Shown: positions 45,287-53,005, numbered from the stretch's first letter. The stretch: 53,693 nucleotides of DNA from Verrucomicrobiota bacterium (GCA_016235595.1 JACRJX010000031.1:1-53693); one strand, 5' to 3'. The notes: generated by a model from the sequence alone, not told the origin. Numbers and translations: made by a program.

Positions 45287-45519
45287 GAGCGAATTCACCC
45301 TTTTTCGCGACCCACCTCGCAAGGCGGCCAAGGCTTTCGCTCTGCATGCCCCCGTCGGAAAAACTTAGACCCCGCCACTTCGTGGCGGAATTCCCGCTAC
45401 GTTCGCGGCATGAAAATCGGCGTCTTCGCGTTGTCCCAACCGTCGCCGCCTATGGAGAGGGCTTGGCTGAAGGACAAGAAACACCGTCGCGGCCGTATCG
45501 ACGAAGAAGAGGGCGGAAA
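45287..45519. other. Non-coding stretch between rpsO promoter and cytochrome gene
   Basis: This stretch sits upstream of the rpsO promoter and downstream of the minus-strand cytochrome gene. Apart from the small hairpin at 45372-45388, I see no gene-like reading frame with homology or a ribosome-binding site, and no repeat. Confidence 0.5.
45372..45388 (-). terminator. Possible terminator of the dihaem cytochrome gene
   Basis: CCGCCAC-TTC-GTGGCGG, a 7-base-pair stem with a 3-base loop. On the minus strand it is followed by GGTCTAAGTTTTTCC, with the T-run 8 bases away. It is about 130 bases after the cytochrome stop codon. The distance to the T-run makes it uncertain. Confidence 0.35.
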
Positions 45520-45771
45520 CTACTTCTTCTTGGAAGTGAACTTGCCGTCTTCCCAGCCGTGGCAGTTCTTGCACTCGTCGGTCTTATACTTCTTCAGCAT
45601 CGCGGCGGCCTTCTCGTTGATATTGTCCTTCTTGGCCGGCTTCGCGGTGTGGCAACTCTTGCAGGAGGCGCCCTTGACATAGCTGCCCTTGGCTTGGACG
45701 GTGCTGCTGGTAGCAAACACGAGTCCCGCAACGGCGACAGCAACGACGATTAGTTTCAGATCCTTAGTCAT
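45520..45771 (-). CDS. Small exported dihaem cytochrome c
   Basis: 83 residues. A signal peptide (LKLIVVAVAVAGLVFATSSTVQA, cleavage after QA) leaves a mature protein of about 56 residues with two haem c motifs, CKSCH (37-41) and CKNCH (67-71), separated by 25 mostly charged residues and ending in a lysine-rich tail. It looks like a minimal periplasmic electron carrier. The CxxC-xHT / CxxCHG contexts resemble multihaem cytochrome modules rather than class I cytochrome c. The open frame runs on upstream, but that part is antisense-like overlap with the next gene; the ATG at 45771 gives the signal peptide. No haem-maturation genes are nearby. Confidence 0.82.
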   Translation of the reverse strand: MTKDLKLIVVAVAVAGLVFATSSTVQAKGSYVKGASCKSCHTAKPAKKDNINEKAAAMLKKYKTDECKNCHGWEDGKFTSKKK

Positions 45772-45907
45772 CTCTTCTTTGTTCCTTATTCGTTTACGGC
45801 TGTGCGCGCGATTCCATAACATCCAGCGCTCCAAGTCGAGTGAAAAACAACGCCGACCCTGCGGAATCAGCAGGTTTTGCCCCCCTCGCCCACCCGTATC
45901 GCCCGGA

Positions 45908-46390
45908 TCAATAAGCCCAACGACGGGCCTTGTGAACGCCTCCGTAGCCAGGCCCCACGCGCCGGGCGGGTGCAACCGGCTCACTCTTGTTTTGACGCGC
46001 CCTGCGAAGCATCTTCTGGAACTTGGTGGTTTCGGCCTCCATTGAAACCGGCTGTTCCTCAGTATCAGCGTTGTACAAATCGTAGCCGCAATCCAGCATG
46101 GGGCGCGGCCGGTTTGCCGTAGCGTCCTCTTCTTTTCTTTCCAAGGCAATTTTTAGACGGAGCAACGCCAGCTCATACAGGCCCTTGGTTGAAAACCCTT
46201 CCTTGTCCTCGATGATCTTCATGAACTGCCGCCCAAAGGAAATCCCCTGTTCGGTGGTCGTGTTATCGGAAACATTCTTGACCTCAAAAATGAACCAGGT
46301 GTTTCTCAAAGGCGTCTGCTTCTCGACAAATCGGATAGCGTAATCTTCGCCTGCTTTCGTCACGTAACGGACCGCATCCATAGTATCCAT
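45908..46390 (-). CDS. Protein of unknown function
   Basis: 160 residues from 46390; ATGs at 46420 and 46381 are also possible and none has a clear ribosome-binding site. No signal peptide or membrane helix. An alpha/beta N-terminal part (AVRYVTKAGEDYAIRFVEKQ, WFIFEVKNVSDN) is followed by a helical segment (SFGRQFMKIIEDKEGFSTKGL, YELALLRLKIALERKEED) and a basic tail rich in Arg, Gly and Pro, which might bind nucleic acid. Family not recognised. It is 136 bases upstream of the dihaem cytochrome on the same strand. Confidence 0.65.
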   Translation of the reverse strand: MDTMDAVRYVTKAGEDYAIRFVEKQTPLRNTWFIFEVKNVSDNTTTEQGISFGRQFMKIIEDKEGFSTKGLYELALLRLKIALERKEEDATANRPRPMLDCGYDLYNADTEEQPVSMEAETTKFQKMLRRARQNKSEPVAPARRVGPGYGGVHKARRWAY

Positions 46391-46516
46391 GACCCATAGT
46401 ATCTCACGAAAAACGGCCAATAGCTACAACTGCCGGAAGCCCATTTCCGGCCACGAGCCGCGCGATTCCTAAAAAAGGTTGTTGCATTCCCTCCGTAAGG
46501 TCCTATGGTGCCCCTG

Positions 46517-46530
46517 CTCGCAGAGGCGAG
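46517..46530 (+). other. Small hairpin in the RRM gene upstream region
   Basis: CTCGC-AGAG-GCGAG-type stem of 5 base pairs followed by ATTTTAAC. It could be a weak attenuator ahead of the structured leader, or chance. No strong promoter was found upstream; TTGCAT/TATGGT around 46480-46510 is the best but poor candidate. Confidence 0.3.
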
Positions 46531-46570
46531 ATTTTAACAGTGAGTTGGTAGATTGTCAGGTAGCCCTCCA

Positions 46571-46623
46571 GAGCTGGTGATAATCCGAAACCCGAACAAT
46601 CGGGAACAGTCACCGCTAAGCTC
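46571..46623 (+). promoter_or_regulatory. Three-tier stem-loop in the leader of the RRM protein gene
   Basis: Three nested pairs share one axis: GAGCT (46571-46575) with AGCTC (46619-46623), GGTGA (46576-46580) with TCACC (46610-46614), and CCCGA (46591-46595) with TCGGG (46600-46604) closing a 4-base ACAA loop. The outer two stems are contiguous on the 5' side. The element ends 28 bases before the start codon. RRM proteins of this size are often cold-induced through long leaders, so a thermosensor or autoregulatory site is possible. It matches no riboswitch consensus I know. Confidence 0.5.
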
Positions 46624-46651
46624 CCACGGCAGCAGAAAGAAATAACACATA

Positions 46652-47008
46652 ATGGCTACCAAGCTATTCGTAGGAAACCTGTCATTCAATACCACTGAAA
46701 CCGATCTCATGGATCTGTTCAAAACCGTCGGCAGCGTCACGTCGTGTGACCTGATCCTGGACAAGTTCACCCAGAAGTCACGCGGGTTCGCCTTCGTGAC
46801 GATGGCCACCCAGGAGGAAGCCACGGCGGCTATCGCCCAGATGAACAATAAGGAGCTCGACGGTCGCGCCATGACGGTCAACGAAGCCCGTCCGCGCGAA
46901 GAGCGTCCTCGTGGCGGCGGCGGTGGCGGCGGTTACGGTGGTGGTGGCGGCGGTGGCGGCTACGGCGGCGGCGGCGGCGGTCGCCGTTCCGGCGGCAACC
47001 GTTACTAA
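46652..47008 (+). CDS. Glycine-rich RRM RNA-binding protein
   Basis: 118 residues. A single RNA recognition motif fills residues 3-80: RNP2 LFVGNLSF, RNP1 RGFAFVTM with both aromatic residues, and ELDGRAMTVNEARP at the last strand. The C-terminus is a glycine-rich tail (PRGGGGGGGYGGGG) ending RRSGGNRY, as in cyanobacterial Rbp and plant glycine-rich RNA-binding proteins. Likely an RNA chaperone, perhaps cold-induced. It has a long structured leader and a strong terminator, so it is a single-gene unit. Confidence 0.93.
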   Translation: MATKLFVGNLSFNTTETDLMDLFKTVGSVTSCDLILDKFTQKSRGFAFVTMATQEEATAAIAQMNNKELDGRAMTVNEARPREERPRGGGGGGGYGGGGGGGGYGGGGGGRRSGGNRY

Positions 47009-47047
47009 GCCCGGCGGCATCGCTGAAAGAACTTAAGTTCTAACAAG

Positions 47048-47079
47048 AGAGCGTCTCGTGCAAACGAGACGCTCTTTTT
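47048..47079 (+). terminator. Rho-independent terminator of the RRM gene
   Basis: AGAGCGTCTCG (47048-47058) pairs perfectly with CGAGACGCTCT (47065-47075) around a 6-base loop and is followed directly by TTTTG. It lies 40 bases after the stop codon. Confidence 0.88.
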
Positions 47080-47460
47080 GTTTGTCGTATCACACTCCAT
47101 CGCGAGCAGACCGATAGCACGACCGATTGCCCTCCCCCGGCCTGACGGACGCCTCGACAGGCCATCTTGGAACTTGCCGCCAAAAGTCATCTACAGTAAT
47201 ATTCCCGTGCTGCAACGGGTGCCGGTGGTGGCATGACCCGTCGAAGCGTGTAACGTTGAACCACCTCACGTTTCCGTTAATCTTGCGGGAGTCGGCGCAG
47301 GAACGTTTCGGACGTAAGGTTCGAGGTCGCTACTCGGAGCACCATGAGCCGCCAGCCCGGCTCCCGTCTTTATTTATGCGTCGGTCTCTCCGACTCGTTC
47401 ATGAGGCCACCTCCGGGACCTTCATATCACCAACCGTGGAGACGGAGGACAGCAGCCGTT
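47080..47460. other. Gene-free stretch downstream of RRM and GH130 genes
   Basis: About 380 bases between two convergent genes. Reading frames here have no ribosome-binding site and no family I recognise. Small inverted repeats exist (GTCGG-TCTCT-CCGAC near 47382-47397; ACGGGT/ACCCGT near 47215-47240), but none is a clear terminator. Its length is unusual for this compact window, so a decayed gene or an unrecognised RNA cannot be excluded. Confidence 0.4.
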
Positions 47461-48921
47461 TCACTCCATCGCCGCCAGGAGTTCATCAAGCGAGACGCTG
47501 GCAAAACTGGTGGCGTAGTCGCTCATCGCATAAGGGATGACGAGCTCGCGGTCGTGGAGCAGTGCGCCGCAGGTGTAAACGACATTGGGAACATAGCCTT
47601 CGCGCTCCGCTTCGTTCGGGGCCAGCAACGGTTCGCGCAACCGGCCGATGACGCGCGTGGGGTCGGCAAGGTCCAGCAGGAACGCGCCGAGACAATACTT
47701 TCGCATCGGGCCGACGCCGTGGCTCAATACCAGCCAGCCCGCCTCCGTCTCGATGGGCGAACCGCAGTTGCCGATCTTTATGAATTCCCACGGCTGTTCC
47801 GGCTTCAGCAGCGTTTTCGCCTCATACCAGAAGTGGAGGTGCTCTGAATACATGAGAAAGACGTTTTCGTCGTCTTGGCGCGAGAGCGTGGCGTAGAGGC
47901 CATTGATCTTGCGGGGGAACAGCGCCATGCCTTTGTTCTGCACGGCGGGACCGTTGAGCGTGCTGAACTTAAAGTGGAGAAAATCCGGCGTCTCCAGCAA
48001 TTGTGGCAGGGTGATCTTGCCGTCGTAAGCGGTGTAGGTGGCGTAGTGGGTGAAGCTGCCGTCGTCATTCTGGAAGCGGACGAAACGCGCGTCCTCAATA
48101 CCGTTCCTCTGGCTGGCCGTGGACGGAAAGAGGACGCGCTGGGAGATTCGGCTGCCGGGAACAAAGTTCACTTCATAGTTCGATTCAGCCAGCAGCAAAA
48201 TGCCGCGCACGGCACGGTCAGCCGTGGCGTCGGCCGGGTCCGTTTGCCGGCGCTCCGCCGTCAGGACGCGGCGCAGGTCGTCCAGAATGAAGGTCTCGGG
48301 AAGCTGGCCGAGTACGCGCTGGCAAAAGTCGTTTTGCACGCCCGCCTCCTGGAGTTTGTGGCAAAAGAGCGCCTTCTCGTAAACAGGGTTGGGCACGCGC
48401 TCCGGCTCTGTCACAAACGGCACGGCCGGCGCGAGCGTGATCCGATGCTGCGCGCTCACGGTGCCCATGCGGAAGGTGATGGAGGAAATGTGCCCTTCGC
48501 CCGTGGCTCGCAAGCTCAGGATGAAACGGAGCGCGCCCTTGGGCAGTCCGGTCTGGTCGGGGTGTGGCACGATGGAAGGGTTGAACAGCGCCGCGGACTC
48601 CGGAGAGTATTCGTGTGTGAAGTAAGAGCCGATGAGCGCCTGCCGTTCCGGCGAAGTCTCCCACGCCTCGCCCAGATAATGACGCACTTGTGAGAAACGG
48701 TTGCGGACCAATTGTTCCACCTGTTCGTGCCGGTCCCCAAACTCGCCCAGCACCTGGCTCAGCAAATTTGCGACGTCTTCGTCTGAAAGGGCCAGGACAC
48801 GGCGGACGATCCTCCGCGCGATGCCGTCGTTGCTGGGATAAAAGGGGCGCATCAGTACTCGCGAGCGGTCCGGGGTCAGCGTCGGCCCGATGCGTTTTGC
48901 GTGGACGGTTGTGGTTTTCAT
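47461..48921 (-). CDS. GH130-family glycoside phosphorylase or hydrolase
   Basis: 486 residues of the GH130 type, a family of beta-mannoside phosphorylases and related hydrolases with a five-bladed propeller. Blocks: ALFNPSIVPH (~111), NGIEDARFVRF with the acid D277 (~273-283), GPAVQNKGMALFPRKINGLYA (~324), GNCGSPIETEAGWLVLSHGV (~384) and EREGYVPNVVYTCGAL (~439). A ~100-residue helical N-terminal extension precedes the propeller, as in larger GH130 members. There is no signal peptide, so it is cytoplasmic. It follows the glycosyltransferase gene by 13 bases and is co-transcribed with it. The substrate cannot be read. Confidence 0.85.
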   Translation of the reverse strand: MKTTTVHAKRIGPTLTPDRSRVLMRPFYPSNDGIARRIVRRVLALSDEDVANLLSQVLGEFGDRHEQVEQLVRNRFSQVRHYLGEAWETSPERQALIGSYFTHEYSPESAALFNPSIVPHPDQTGLPKGALRFILSLRATGEGHISSITFRMGTVSAQHRITLAPAVPFVTEPERVPNPVYEKALFCHKLQEAGVQNDFCQRVLGQLPETFILDDLRRVLTAERRQTDPADATADRAVRGILLLAESNYEVNFVPGSRISQRVLFPSTASQRNGIEDARFVRFQNDDGSFTHYATYTAYDGKITLPQLLETPDFLHFKFSTLNGPAVQNKGMALFPRKINGLYATLSRQDDENVFLMYSEHLHFWYEAKTLLKPEQPWEFIKIGNCGSPIETEAGWLVLSHGVGPMRKYCLGAFLLDLADPTRVIGRLREPLLAPNEAEREGYVPNVVYTCGALLHDRELVIPYAMSDYATSFASVSLDELLAAME

Positions 48922-48934
48922 GGGATGGCCATTG

Positions 48935-51217
48935 CTACTCGCCTATCGGTTCCTTGAAGCTGGTGAGGGTGTTCTGCAGCGCCTGCATCTCCGCGAGCGC
49001 AAGCAGGAAGGCCAGCGTGGACTCGGCGCCCTGGTTCTGGCTTACGCGATCCACATGCAATCCGTCGCGACAACCACCGGTACCCGAATCGTAAAGAGCG
49101 AGGCCCAGATCGTTTCGCCCCAAGAACCACTCGAAGGCCCGGCGCGCTTCGGCCACCCAAACCATGTCGCCGGTGGCGTGATAGGCCTCGATGCAGGCAG
49201 ACACCGTGGCCTGCGCCTCGATGGGTTGCTGGTCGAACAACGCGCGCTCCTTGCCGCGCGTATAGAAACCGTTCGAGCCGATGGGGCGAAAAGAGCCGGC
49301 ATCCGAAGTCTGCACTTTGATCAGCCAGCGCAACGATTTGAGGCCCGTCTCCAGCACCGCGGCGTCGTTCATACACCGCCCGCTAAGGATCAGCGCATGC
49401 GGAAGTTTGGCGTTCGTGTAGGAAACCATTTCTTCGAACCACTGCCATTCTTCGGTTGCGGCGTCGGCATAGCGCTGCATCAGTTTTGCTGTGAGCGATT
49501 CGCGAATCTGGCGCGCGCGCCGGTCGCCGCTCAGCCGGCGCAGATATTCGTCAACGCCGATGAGCGTGAACGCCCACGCGCGCGGCGACGTGCACTCGGC
49601 GGCGACGGGCAGCGCCTGTTCGAACAGTTGCGCCGCCAGCATTTGAAAACTGCCCTGCCCCGCTTGTCCCACACACAGCCCCAACGCCCACAGCGCGTGA
49701 CCCTGGCAATCCTCCGAGCCAACTTCCTCCAGCCATCTGCGGTCGAAACTCATGAAGTTGCGGAACCGCCCGCGCCCGCGGTCGAAGGCGTGGTTCAAGA
49801 ATGCCGCATACGTCGCGGCTCGCTCACTGAGCCGCCGCGAACCTATGCCCAATCGTTGCAGCATCATCGCCAGCACCAGCGCGCGGGCGTTGTCGTCCGT
49901 GCAGTAGCCTTCCGAGAAATTGGGCACCGTAAAACTTGCGTGCTGGAAAATGCCAGTCGAGTCGCTCATCCGAAACAGATGGTCGAGCTTCATCTCCGGC
50001 AACTGGCCCGGTTGTTCGTCAAGCGTCTTGATGGGTGACGATTTTCGCCCCACGAAACTGTGGTCACGACGCGCCTGATCGAAGGATTTCACATAGAGTT
50101 GCGCAACACGGCTCCATATCATGTCGCGCCCCAATCGATAGGCGTTCTTCCGCATCGTATGGCGCAACGGTTCGTCCCGCAGCAGTGCCACCACGGCGCT
50201 CGCGATGGCGGCGGCGTCACGGAACGGCACCAGCTTGCCGCGTTCCGCGGTCAGCAGTTCCGCCGCGTGCCAGTAGGGAGTGGACACGACCGCGTTACCC
50301 GCGCCGAACGCGTAGGCCAGCGTGCCCGAGGTGATTTGCGACTCGGTCAGATAAGGCGTCAGATAGATGTCCGCCGCGCCGATGAATCGCATCAACTCCT
50401 CCAACTCAACGAACCGGTTGAAAAAGACGACGTTCTTCTGCACGCCAAGGTCCTTCGCCAGACGCTCCAAGCTCAGGCGATACGCCTCGCCCTCGTCGCG
50501 CAGCAGATTGGGATGGGTCTGGCCGAGCACGATATAGACGACGTTGGGGAATTCCCGGATGATGTCCGGCAGCGCGTGCAGCGCAAATTCGATGCCCTTG
50601 TTCGGCGAGAGCAGGCCAAACGTGAGCAACACCTGCTTGCCCGCCACACCAAACTCATCCTTGAAATAGTTGGGGTCCGCAAACGGCATGTCGGGAATGC
50701 CGTGTGGAATGAGATCCACCTTGGCCGCCGGCGCCCGATAGACTTCACGCAACAAATCCCGGCCTCGCTCGGCCATCACCACCAGCCGCGTCGAAAGCCG
50801 GACCAGATCGCGCATCACTCGCCACTGCTCCGCATTCGGCTCGCGCAACACTGTGTGCAGCGTGGTCACGATGGGCATTCGTAGTTCGCGTAGCAGCGCC
50901 AGCACATGACTGCCCGCCGGTCCGCCGAAAATGCCAAACTCATGCTCGACACAAACCACGTCCACATCTGTGATGTTCAGGAAGTCGGCTGCGCGCAGGT
51001 AGGACGGCAAGTCCTGCTCCGCAATCTCGAAGCGCACCTCCGCCGGATACTCGTAGCCGCCCTCACGGTCGTTCACCGGCACCACCGGACACTGCATCGC
51101 GGGAAACTCCCCTGCCACCGCGCAACGCAAATCCGTCGTGAACGTCGCAATGCCGCATTTTCTCGGCAGGTAATCGCCGAGAAAAGCAACTTTGCGAATG
51201 GAAGGTGATTTTTGCAT
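48935..51217 (-). CDS. GT4 glycosyltransferase fused to an (alpha/alpha)-barrel-like domain
   Basis: 760 residues from the ATG at 51217 (MQKSPSIRKVAFLGDYLP). The upstream extension of this frame is not coding for this protein; it runs through a pyrophosphatase relic. Residues ~1-400 are a GT-B glycosyltransferase of family 4 type: LPRKCGIATFTTDL, EHEFGIFGGPAG, PHGIPDMPF, FGLLSPNKGIEFAL and the sugar-nucleotide block TESQITSGTLAYAFGAGNAVVST. From ~425 a helical repeat domain begins (DHLFRMSDSTGIFQHASF, GYCTDDNARALVLAM, HALWALGLCVGQAGQ, FDQQPIEAQATVSACIEAY), similar to six-hairpin glycosidases. It probably both builds and senses or trims a glycan, partnered with the GH130 enzyme. Confidence 0.85.
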   Translation of the reverse strand: MQKSPSIRKVAFLGDYLPRKCGIATFTTDLRCAVAGEFPAMQCPVVPVNDREGGYEYPAEVRFEIAEQDLPSYLRAADFLNITDVDVVCVEHEFGIFGGPAGSHVLALLRELRMPIVTTLHTVLREPNAEQWRVMRDLVRLSTRLVVMAERGRDLLREVYRAPAAKVDLIPHGIPDMPFADPNYFKDEFGVAGKQVLLTFGLLSPNKGIEFALHALPDIIREFPNVVYIVLGQTHPNLLRDEGEAYRLSLERLAKDLGVQKNVVFFNRFVELEELMRFIGAADIYLTPYLTESQITSGTLAYAFGAGNAVVSTPYWHAAELLTAERGKLVPFRDAAAIASAVVALLRDEPLRHTMRKNAYRLGRDMIWSRVAQLYVKSFDQARRDHSFVGRKSSPIKTLDEQPGQLPEMKLDHLFRMSDSTGIFQHASFTVPNFSEGYCTDDNARALVLAMMLQRLGIGSRRLSERAATYAAFLNHAFDRGRGRFRNFMSFDRRWLEEVGSEDCQGHALWALGLCVGQAGQGSFQMLAAQLFEQALPVAAECTSPRAWAFTLIGVDEYLRRLSGDRRARQIRESLTAKLMQRYADAATEEWQWFEEMVSYTNAKLPHALILSGRCMNDAAVLETGLKSLRWLIKVQTSDAGSFRPIGSNGFYTRGKERALFDQQPIEAQATVSACIEAYHATGDMVWVAEARRAFEWFLGRNDLGLALYDSGTGGCRDGLHVDRVSQNQGAESTLAFLLALAEMQALQNTLTSFKEPIGE

Positions 51218-51359
51218 AAGAGGTTGTCTTTGCCGTAGCGGCCGACGCCCCCACTCTGCGCCTCCAAGCGCAAGGAAGCAAAATATATAAACACCGAGGG
51301 CCATGCTGGCTTTCGCCCTGTGTGGACCTCGTTGAAACCAAGCCTGACTTTGACTGCGT

Positions 51360-51587
51360 TTACTTCTCTTGGGAGATGCGCATGCCGCAGAAGCTGCGAT
51401 AGACGAGGAACAGCGCCACCAGAGTTTCAGGCCCGTCTGGCCGCCTTTCTGCATCGCCACGGCGATTTCCACCGTCAGCAGACCAAAGAGCGTTGTGAAC
51501 TTGATATCGGGTCCATCGCCACCGAGATGGGGTCCTGAAGGGGGCGCCCACCGTGTCGCCCACGACAGTGGCGGCATGCAGTTCGAC
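51360..51587 (-). pseudogene. Frameshifted relic of a membrane proton-pumping pyrophosphatase (C-terminus)
   Basis: On the minus strand, consecutive pieces of an HppA C-terminus appear in changing frames: HAATVVGDTVGAPF (from 51578), SVAMDPI (from 51525), IKFTTLFGLLTVEIAV (from 51505) and LFLVYRSFCGMRI (ending at the TAA 51360-51362). The order matches the end of H+-translocating pyrophosphatases (VVGDTVGDPFKDTSS..., IKFTTLFGLL..., YRSFYGMRI). Three frame changes separate them, and the other ~600 residues are missing, so it is a dead fragment. The promoter-side DNA of the glycosyltransferase gene (51218-51359) follows and holds no gene. Confidence 0.72.
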
Positions 51588-51669
51588 AATGGCAATAAGC
51601 TCCTAAAGTTATTCTGGATTCATGCCGATACCCTACAAAGGTAATGCTCGAACCGAGGGACCAACTGCC

Positions 51670-52317
51670 GTGACCAATATGAGTGTTTCTATTGATAGCT
51701 TTCATCGCCATATCTTGGACGCGATGCCTCTGATGGTGTTCGTCGTGGATGACGACGTGCGGGTTGTTTATGCGAATACAATGGCCCTAGGGGTCTTGAG
51801 AACCGAGCTTGGATCAATCCTCAACACGCGCGGCGGCGAGGTATTCCACTGTCTGCACGCGATGAAAACTCCGGAAGGCTGCGGACGGGGAGCCGCGTGC
51901 AAGGATTGTGTCATTCGGAATTCGGTCGGGCAATCCTTCGGCGGACAGAAGGTGTTCCGGTCTCGTGCCAGGATGACGCTCTTGACACCTGCGGGTGAGA
52001 AGGATGCCCACATGTTGATCACAACCGCGCCGCTGGCGCTGGGTGACCGTCATTGCACGCTGCTGACCATCGAGGACATCAGCGAAATCATGGACATGAA
52101 AATGCTGATTCCCATCTGCGCACACTGCAAGAGAATCAGGAACGATCAGGAATACTGGCAGCAACTGGATGAGTTCCTTCATCAGCATCTGGACGTGGAT
52201 TTTTCCCATGGAATCTGTCCGAATTGTCTGCGTGAGCATTATCCCAAAGTTGCCGACCGGGTGTTGGATGAATTGAAAGTTGCAGAACGGCCTGCCGCAA
52301 GGCTCGCCACAACGTGA
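51670..52317 (+). CDS. PAS-domain protein with C-terminal cysteine-rich domain
   Basis: 215 residues. I chose the GTG at 51670 because GAGGGA lies 9 bases upstream; ATGs at 51622 and 51679 are alternatives. Residues ~10-120 form a PAS domain (FHRHILDAMPLMVFVVDDDVRVVY) containing cysteines CLHAMKTPEGCGRGAACKDC. The C-terminus has IPICAHCKRIRNDQEYWQQL and SHGICPNCLREHYP, two CxxC pairs about 40 residues apart. That unit recurs at the ends of PAS and response-regulator proteins in several phyla and probably binds metal. There is no kinase domain, so it is a sensor or adaptor. Its stop overlaps the GTG of the next frame by 4 bases. Confidence 0.82.
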   Translation: MTNMSVSIDSFHRHILDAMPLMVFVVDDDVRVVYANTMALGVLRTELGSILNTRGGEVFHCLHAMKTPEGCGRGAACKDCVIRNSVGQSFGGQKVFRSRARMTLLTPAGEKDAHMLITTAPLALGDRHCTLLTIEDISEIMDMKMLIPICAHCKRIRNDQEYWQQLDEFLHQHLDVDFSHGICPNCLREHYPKVADRVLDELKVAERPAARLATT

Positions 52318-52631
52318 TCAGGTGCCCTGCGACGGTTTGGATTATGATCTTGAACTCGCCATGTCACAAGAATCACGTTGATTATCACGATTGGGTGGAG
52401 CGCCATTGTCGCGGAACCATTCGCTTGAGATGGATATTTTCCTCTTTCACGCGGCAGACGCGTGCCGACGCGAAAATGCCACGCGGAGCTTGGGGGGTTG
52501 ACGATGCGAAGTCTATCCTTGGACAACACGGCGGAAGCATCTGGACTGAGGGCCGAGGTCTCCAGCGTGACACGTCAATTATCTTCACCCTTCTAATGAC
52601 AGCCGGCGAAACAACGAGGACAGCCCAATGA
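52314..52631 (+). pseudogene. Histidine-kinase C-terminal fragment (pseudogene or mini-protein)
   Basis: A 105-codon frame. Residues 41-95 resemble the end of a histidine-kinase ATPase domain: IFSSFTRQ (F box IFxxFxR), a damaged G2 region (PRGAWGVDDAKSIL, where GTGLGLAIxKSI is expected), QHGGSIWTEGRG and IIFTLL. Residues 1-40 show no kinase homology, and the H, N and G1 boxes are absent, so it cannot phosphorylate. The frame opens with a GTG overlapping the PAS gene stop (GTGA) and closes with a TGA overlapping the response-regulator start (ATGA). That coupling is normal for intact genes, so either it is a recently truncated kinase or a retained fragment. Confidence 0.5.
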
Positions 52632-53005
52632 AGAAACAAGTCATGATCGTGGACGACGAGCCAACCATTCGCGAGACGGTGACTCTAATTTTGGAAGAAT
52701 GCGGATATACCGTCATTAAGGCTCGCAACGGCCGAGCTTGCCTGGAAGAAATGCGCAAGGGGTTCAAAGGAATCATCCTGATGGATATCTTGATGCCGGG
52801 CTTGACCGGATGGGATACCATTCGCGCGATAATTGCGGAGAAGTTGTTAAAGGACACTCTGATTTGTATGCTTACCGGGCAGGCGTCGCCCGGCGAGAAT
52901 GGGGCGGAGTTGGAGGAGCACGTTTTCGACTACCTGACCAAACCCTTTTGCGGGGAAGATCTTATGCGATGCGTTGAGAACGCCGCCAGTGTTTTGGTTC
53001 CATGA
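52628..53005 (+). CDS. Single-domain response regulator (CheY-like)
   Basis: 125 residues, receiver domain only. The acidic pair D9-D10 (VDDEP), the phosphoacceptor D53 (LMDILMPGLTGWD), the switch Thr in CMLTGQ and K105 (YLTKPF) are all present, so it can be phosphorylated. The stop overlaps the cheB start (ATGA) and the start overlaps the kinase fragment stop. Since CheB normally carries its own receiver, this protein may act as the detached receiver of the methylesterase that follows. Confidence 0.93.
   Translation: MKKQVMIVDDEPTIRETVTLILEECGYTVIKARNGRACLEEMRKGFKGIILMDILMPGLTGWDTIRAIIAEKLLKDTLICMLTGQASPGENGAELEEHVFDYLTKPFCGEDLMRCVENAASVLVP

Noticed and set aside
45346..45753. Plus-strand frame overlapping the dihaem cytochrome gene
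   Set aside because: The minus-strand cytochrome has a signal peptide and two CxxCH motifs; the plus frame has no homology or ribosome site.
47127..47540. Plus-strand frame in the gap after the RRM gene
   Set aside because: No homology, no ribosome-binding site, odd composition, and it runs into the antisense of the GH130 gene.
51218..51595. N-terminal extension of the glycosyltransferase frame
   Set aside because: The extension contains the in-frame part of the pyrophosphatase relic, not transferase sequence; the real start is at 51217.
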